Shown piece after piece: positions 60,538 through 64,000 of a stretch of 64,000 nucleotides of DNA. The DNA comes from Actinomycetes bacterium. Its GTDB lineage: Bacteria > Actinomycetota > Coriobacteriia > Coriobacteriales > JAEZZM01. The notes below the pieces were generated by a model. It saw nothing but the letters and a program-made list of their open reading frames with translations. It was not told where the DNA came from and did no database searches. The stretch spans positions 121,572 through 185,571 of the forward strand of contig JAEZZM010000049.1 of the NCBI GenBank assembly GCA_023418575.1, in the 5' to 3' direction. The position numbers and the translations under genes are program-made. The first letter of the stretch is position 1, and each line of letters begins with the position of its first letter.

Positions 60538-61551
60538 ATGAAACTCCTGTGCGAGCCTAGTGCCAAAGAGCTCGAAGAGCTCAATGCTAAACTTCAGAAC
60601 ATAGGTTTTGATTCTATAGACATGCGCTACCTTGAGGCAATGCGCAAAAGCCTTTTGAATCTAGAGCAAGAGATAGCCTTAGCTGTAAAAAGACGCATAG
60701 AGCATCAACGGCATCAACAGCATCAACAGCCCAAACAGGCGTATGAGTTAAGGCAGGGCTCAAAGAGCTCAGCTTGGCCGCGACTTTTGGCAGTTTCAAA
60801 AACAGTAGACATGCCTGAACTGTTAACAGCCTATGCGCTTGGTCTTAGACTGTTTGCTGAGAATAGGCCGCAAGAGCTGCAAAGAAAATCCCAGCTTCTC
60901 AAGGAAATGGGTTTATCCGATAAGGTAGAGCTACATCTTATTGGACATCTTCAAACTAATAAGCTTAAAATTGCTACCCAGCATGCAAAGCTTATTCATT
61001 CTATTGACAGTTTGCATCTGGCAAGCGCTTTGTCTGATCGGCTGGAAAAAGAAGCTCAAAAGCTGCGCGAGGCACAGCAAGCGCCAGAGGGGCGGGGTGC
61101 AGCAGAGACACAGCAAGTGTCAGAGGAGTGTGGCGCAGCAGAGGCACAGCAAGCGCCAGGGGTGCAAGATGTCTTGTTGGAAATCAATATTAGTGGTGAA
61201 GAAAGCAAATCAGGTTTTAGCCCCTTAGAGCTCAAAGAGCAGCTACCTGAGCTTTGCAGGCTCAAGCATCTAAGACTGCGTGGTCTTATGTGTATGGCAC
61301 CCCAATATATTGATCTTAATGAGGAAGAGCGTAGCAGGCAGCTTAGCAAGATTTTTACTCACTTGCGTGAACTTAGAGATGAGCTTCAGTGTGAGCTTGA
61401 TGAGCAGCAGGCTGCTGGTAAAATTCTGCAAAAAATACAGCTTGATGAGCTTTCTATGGGAATGAGCGGAGATTTTGTCCCTGCTATAGAACAAGGGGCT
61501 ACAATCATCAGATTAGGGAGATCTATATTTCATCCCCCCGTAGGGATCTAA
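60538..61551 (+). CDS. PLP homeostasis protein YggS/PLPBP, enlarged
   Basis: This pyridoxal-phosphate-binding protein has AVSKTVDMPEL (PLP Lys), FAENRPQELQRK, HLIGHLQTNKLK, INISGEESKSGF and SMGMSGDFVPAIEQGATIIRLG. The family length is ~230; here it is 337. Extra pieces are a ~60-residue start with a His/Gln-rich patch and a ~35-residue insert made of a 36-nt tandem repeat at 61075-61163. It precedes sepF as in many Gram-positives. AAAGGAGAG lies upstream. Confidence 0.9.
   Translation: MKLLCEPSAKELEELNAKLQNIGFDSIDMRYLEAMRKSLLNLEQEIALAVKRRIEHQRHQQHQQPKQAYELRQGSKSSAWPRLLAVSKTVDMPELLTAYALGLRLFAENRPQELQRKSQLLKEMGLSDKVELHLIGHLQTNKLKIATQHAKLIHSIDSLHLASALSDRLEKEAQKLREAQQAPEGRGAAETQQVSEECGAAEAQQAPGVQDVLLEINISGEESKSGFSPLELKEQLPELCRLKHLRLRGLMCMAPQYIDLNEEERSRQLSKIFTHLRELRDELQCELDEQQAAGKILQKIQLDELSMGMSGDFVPAIEQGATIIRLGRSIFHPPVGI
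61075..61163 (+). repeat. 36-nt tandem repeat inside the yggS gene
   Basis: Units begin with CAGCAA at 61075, 61111 and 61147, giving two full copies and one part copy. Each encodes 12 residues of the type QQAPEGRGAAET. The period is a multiple of three, so the reading frame is kept. Confidence 0.85.
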
Positions 61552-61559
61552 ACGAAGCT

Positions 61560-61621
61560 AGAGAACTGCACAACAGAGAACTGCACAACAAGAGAACTGC
61601 ACAACAAGAGAACTATACAAC
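61560..61621 (+). repeat. Four tandem 15-16 nt repeats before sepF
   Basis: Copies of AGAGAACTGCACAACA lie at 61560-61574, 61575-61590, 61591-61606 and 61607-61621. The first three are identical in 15 bases and the last has two changes. They fill almost the whole 86-nt spacer between yggS and sepF. Confidence 0.9.
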
Positions 61622-61637
61622 GAGAGTAGGCCATAAG

Positions 61638-62378
61638 ATGAAGTTTTTAGATGATCTTAAAGCGCGCTTTACTGGTGAGCAGCGCTATGACAATTATGAT
61701 GAAAACTATGATGATGCATATGAAGGCACTTATGATGATGCCTATAATAGCTATGCTACTTATGCAGATTCTTATTCAGACGCTTATGAAGATGGCTATG
61801 GAACAAGTCACAGAGCTTCATCTGCTGCCTACTCTACGGATTATGCTCGTGATACCTACGCTCAGCCCTCAGCTGCAGAAAGTGTAACGGTTCTGCCACG
61901 ATCTCAGCGTGAAAGTTCAGCCTATTCGTATGCTGCTCGTGATGGTGTACTTGAGGCAGAAGAAAGCTTTGCTCAGCTTCCCCGAGGCCCAGTTCCAGCA
62001 GCTAGACGTAGCTCAGAGCATATTTATGACAGTTCATATACCAGCGCATATGAGTCCAAAGTACCTTCAACTTCTGAACCCAGTGTAAGAAAGCAAGAGG
62101 ATTTTGGAAGACAGCTCTCAAAGGGTTTTTACCTCTTTGAGGTTGAGTCTTATAACCAGGCAGAGCTTATCGTCAAGCGCCTAAAACAGGGACAGCAGGT
62201 AGCTGTGTCATTAAAAGGTACACGAGTAGATGTGGCAAAGCGCATTTTAGACTTTTGTTTTGGCGCTATTTTTGCCTTAGATGGTAGGGTAGAAAAGGTG
62301 GGCGATAAGGTCTTTGTTTTCTCGCCCAACAATCAAAGATTAAGTCAGGATGATAAAACTAAGCTTTCCAGACTTTAA
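61638..62378 (+). CDS. sepF: Cell division protein SepF
   Basis: SepF anchors FtsZ to the membrane and is the main Z-ring tether where FtsA is missing. The 246-residue protein has a short amphipathic start (MKFLDDLKARFTG), a long linker rich in Tyr, Asp, Ser and Ala (about residues 15-150), and the C-terminal DUF552 domain (FEVESYNQAELIVKRLKQGQQVAVSLKG, RILDFCFGAIFALDGRVEKVGDKVFVFSP). The linker is much longer than in Bacillus SepF. GTAGG lies upstream of the ATG. Confidence 0.93.
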   Translation: MKFLDDLKARFTGEQRYDNYDENYDDAYEGTYDDAYNSYATYADSYSDAYEDGYGTSHRASSAAYSTDYARDTYAQPSAAESVTVLPRSQRESSAYSYAARDGVLEAEESFAQLPRGPVPAARRSSEHIYDSSYTSAYESKVPSTSEPSVRKQEDFGRQLSKGFYLFEVESYNQAELIVKRLKQGQQVAVSLKGTRVDVAKRILDFCFGAIFALDGRVEKVGDKVFVFSPNNQRLSQDDKTKLSRL

Positions 62379-62400
62379 GATCTATGTGAAGTGCAAAGCT

Positions 62401-62440
62401 GCAGCTGGTCGCAAGAACAGCAAAGCGTGACACCAGCTGC
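62401..62440 (+). repeat. 9-bp inverted repeat between sepF and yggT
   Basis: GCAGCTGGT (62401-62409) pairs perfectly with ACCAGCTGC (62432-62440) around a 22-nt loop that can form a further CGC/GCG pair. No T run follows. A related 18-nt direct repeat (CGCAAGAACAGCAAAGCG type) occurs at 62410 and again near 62455. Confidence 0.6.
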
Positions 62441-62551
62441 TCACAACAACAAGGCGCAAGAACAGTACAGCGCAGGGACAGCAGCTAGCCGCTATAGAAG
62501 CTGGCCACTACAGGAGCTGGAAGCTTTGGCAGATAAAGGAGAATGGCGTAG

Positions 62552-62812
62552 ATGATGATAAAAGGCATATTATTGGGTTTGATTCAGTTTTATAGCCTAG
62601 CAATTATAGTGTCGGTGCTTATGAGCTGGATACCAGATTCAGGTGAGGGAGTGGTTCACGACCTAAGAATGGTGCTGAGTCGAATTACTGAGCCCTATCT
62701 AAGTATTTTTAGACGCTTTATTCCTGCAATTGGCGGCATGGTTGACATTTCTCCTATTTTTGCCATCTTATTTTTGGAATTCTTATCATATTTAGTGCGT
62801 GTATATTTGTAA
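62552..62812 (+). CDS. YggT family membrane protein
   Basis: The 86-residue protein has two membrane segments around the family motif ILMSWIPDSG-like VLMSWIPDSGEG and the RITEPYLSIFRRFIPAIGGMVDISPIFAILFL segment pattern. The family (CcmB3/YlmG) has a role in membrane-linked assembly processes that is not well defined. It lies between sepF and divIVA, a standard Gram-positive order. AAAGGAG lies 9 nt before ATG 62552. Confidence 0.88.
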   Translation: MMIKGILLGLIQFYSLAIIVSVLMSWIPDSGEGVVHDLRMVLSRITEPYLSIFRRFIPAIGGMVDISPIFAILFLEFLSYLVRVYL

Positions 62813-62836
62813 GCTTTTATAAAGTTTAGTTATAAT
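62807..62836 (+). promoter_or_regulatory. Promoter of divIVA
   Basis: TTGTAA at 62807-62812, which includes the yggT stop, is 18 nt from a perfect TATAAT at 62831-62836. Transcription would start near 62843, about 45 nt before divIVA. This is one of the better promoter matches in the window. Confidence 0.6.
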
Positions 62837-62887
62837 GAAGGACTATAAAGGACGTATTCACTGTCTTTCAATGGAAGGATAAGACCC

Positions 62888-63574
62888 ATGAGTATTACAC
62901 CTGCAGATATCCAGCAGATGCGTTTTTCAGAAGCTAAGAGAGGCTACAACCCAAGTGAGGTTGACGTATTTCTAGAGACCTGCGCAGCTGAGGTTGACGC
63001 TATGCTTAGAAAGATTGCAGATCTTAAGGGTCGCCTCACCAATGCAGAGCAACAGCTTGCACAAACTCAGTCACAGCTAGCTTCTCGTCCTGCTCCAGTG
63101 CAGGCTGCTCCTGTATCTAGCACAGGCGCAACTGAGCAGCAAATCTCAGCAGCTCTTATCACTGCTCAGCAAAGCGCAGATAGAATTGTTGGAGAGGCAA
63201 AAGCAGAGGCAAGCCGCATTAGAGAAGAGGCAGATAATAAGGCACGTGAGGTTATTCGTCAGGCACTTGCAGAAAAGCAAGCAGAACTTGATGAGATTGA
63301 GCGCCTCAAAGCTTCTCGTGAAGAATTCCGTGCAAGCTACTTAAAGCTTATTCAGCACTTTAAAGATGATGCTAATGCAGTATTTCCCAAGGCCATGTTA
63401 AGCAGTAGTACCCCCAATGGCTCAGAGCCCAAAAAGGCTGCTCCTGCTGCGGCCGTTCCTGCTCAGAGCGCTGTAGCACAAAGCCCAGCACCTGCTCCAG
63501 TAGCACAGGATGCCGATAAGACCGTTTTGGCTCCAGCTCTTAATGCATCTGTTGATGTGGATGACTTGGACTAA
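62888..63574 (+). CDS. divIVA: DivIVA-domain protein
   Basis: DivIVA/Wag31 proteins bind curved membrane at poles and septa and direct wall growth. The 228-residue protein has the N-terminal membrane-binding domain (ITPADIQQMRFSEAKRGYNPSEVDVFLE), then coiled-coil stretches (about 30-70 and 95-160) and an Ala/Pro-rich tail. GGAAGGA precedes ATG 62888. It ends the cluster, with its own promoter and a strong terminator. Confidence 0.93.
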   Translation: MSITPADIQQMRFSEAKRGYNPSEVDVFLETCAAEVDAMLRKIADLKGRLTNAEQQLAQTQSQLASRPAPVQAAPVSSTGATEQQISAALITAQQSADRIVGEAKAEASRIREEADNKAREVIRQALAEKQAELDEIERLKASREEFRASYLKLIQHFKDDANAVFPKAMLSSSTPNGSEPKKAAPAAAVPAQSAVAQSPAPAPVAQDADKTVLAPALNASVDVDDLD

Positions 63575-64000
63575 TATCTAGCTTAGCCTAGCCGTAAGTC
63601 TATTGCTGTATATAAGCTCCTTTTAGCCCCAAGCTAGAAGGAGCTTTACTTTTTTACCTTACAAGCTGTCTATAAGCACTCAGAAAAGTCTAAGCTATTA
63701 TGCGGAGCATTTTTCATCTAGCTGTTCGATTTTTTATACATAAGAACAAAATCTGTATAAAACGTGATTTTTAGTGCTTAATTAGATCAGGGAAACTAAG
63801 TTAAATTTTTTAACACAAGTCTTTGATTTTAGCTTCCTCTTAGCTTGTGTGTGTGGCAGAAATAAGGTCTGACAGATCATAGAAAGTGCTAAATTCCAAG
63901 AAAACAATAAGATAGACGATCAAGAATAAAATTTTATATATTATCACATTTTTAAACAAAAAGTTAAGACATCCTTTCACCCGTTTACCTTAAATAATTG
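63575..64000. other. AT-rich end region after divIVA
   Basis: After the divIVA terminator there is a clearly AT-rich stretch with no convincing gene. It contains two palindromes: TTTTATAC and GTATAAAA at 63732-63762, and GTTAAA-TTT-TTTAAC at 63800-63814. These could be operators of a gene beyond the window. I cannot assign anything further. Confidence 0.6.
63614..63656 (+). terminator. Terminator after divIVA
   Basis: AAGCTCCTT pairs with AAGGAGCTT. The stem continues through a T-G pair and TAGC/GCTA to a CCCAA loop (14 pairs in all, 63614-63646) and is followed by TACTTTTTT. It marks the end of the dcw cluster. Confidence 0.9.

Overview
The window is a gene-dense bacterial chromosome segment with a G+C content that looks to be in the low-to-mid 40s percent by eye. 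It comes from a Gram-positive lineage, most likely a low-GC actinobacterium of the class Coriobacteriia, with Atopobiaceae (Atopobium/Fannyhessea-like) as the best guess. The reasons are: a division cluster without ftsA that ends sepF-yggT-divIVA; a steA/steB pair; an Asp23-family protein; a SigB/SigF-type sigma factor with an RsbW-like neighbour; and a DUF3866 gene beside a pepT-like peptidase. This is inference from gene content only. I see no rRNA, tRNA, CRISPR array, prophage or insertion sequence.

Layout. 1-2957: the end of sbcD, then sbcC. 2940-6051: a methionine uptake operon (metN, then a metI-metQ fusion) behind a 360-base leader that looks like a methionine-sensing leader-peptide attenuator. 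6109-12212: a flavin-binding-type oxidase-like gene on the minus strand, a PH-domain gene, rarA, a DUF948 gene, an RsbW-like and sigma factor pair, and an AI-2E family transporter. 12316-23925: alaS-ruvX-mltG, yqeG, a prepilin-peptidase-like gene, a divergent shikimate kinase, an unrecognised gene, pepQ, efp, a GntR-ABC exporter operon and an Asp23-family gene. 24246-34546: nusB-xseB-dxs-tlyA-nadK-recN, then the cell-envelope regulators steA-steB flanked by two glycosyltransferase-type genes. 34604-41425: pyrG, an M20 peptidase, DUF3866, a FUSC-family exporter on the minus strand, and xerD. 41900-63574: the division and cell-wall (dcw) cluster mraZ-rsmH-ftsL-ftsI-murF-mraY-murD-ftsW-murG-murC-murB-ftsQ-ftsZ-pgeF-phoU-yggS-sepF-yggT-divIVA. 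63575-64000: a strong terminator followed by an AT-rich stretch without a gene.

How the genes work together. The dcw cluster supplies most of the lipid II pathway (murF, mraY, murD, murG, murC, murB) and the divisome (ftsL, ftsI, ftsW, ftsQ, ftsZ, sepF, divIVA). murE is not between ftsI and murF where it usually lies. murD is split by a one-base frame change in a low-complexity linker. SteA/SteB, MltG, XerD and the two glycosyltransferase-type genes also point to envelope growth and chromosome segregation.

The most interesting item is the metN leader. A well-placed ribosome binding site drives a 34-codon peptide with six Met codons in nine. It is followed by a terminator and by a mutually exclusive antiterminator arm that starts 14 nt after the last Met codon. 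Two genome-wide habits also show: short tandem repeats (10-16 nt units) in several gene-to-gene spacers, and low-complexity Q/S/A/N-rich insertions inside otherwise conserved envelope proteins.
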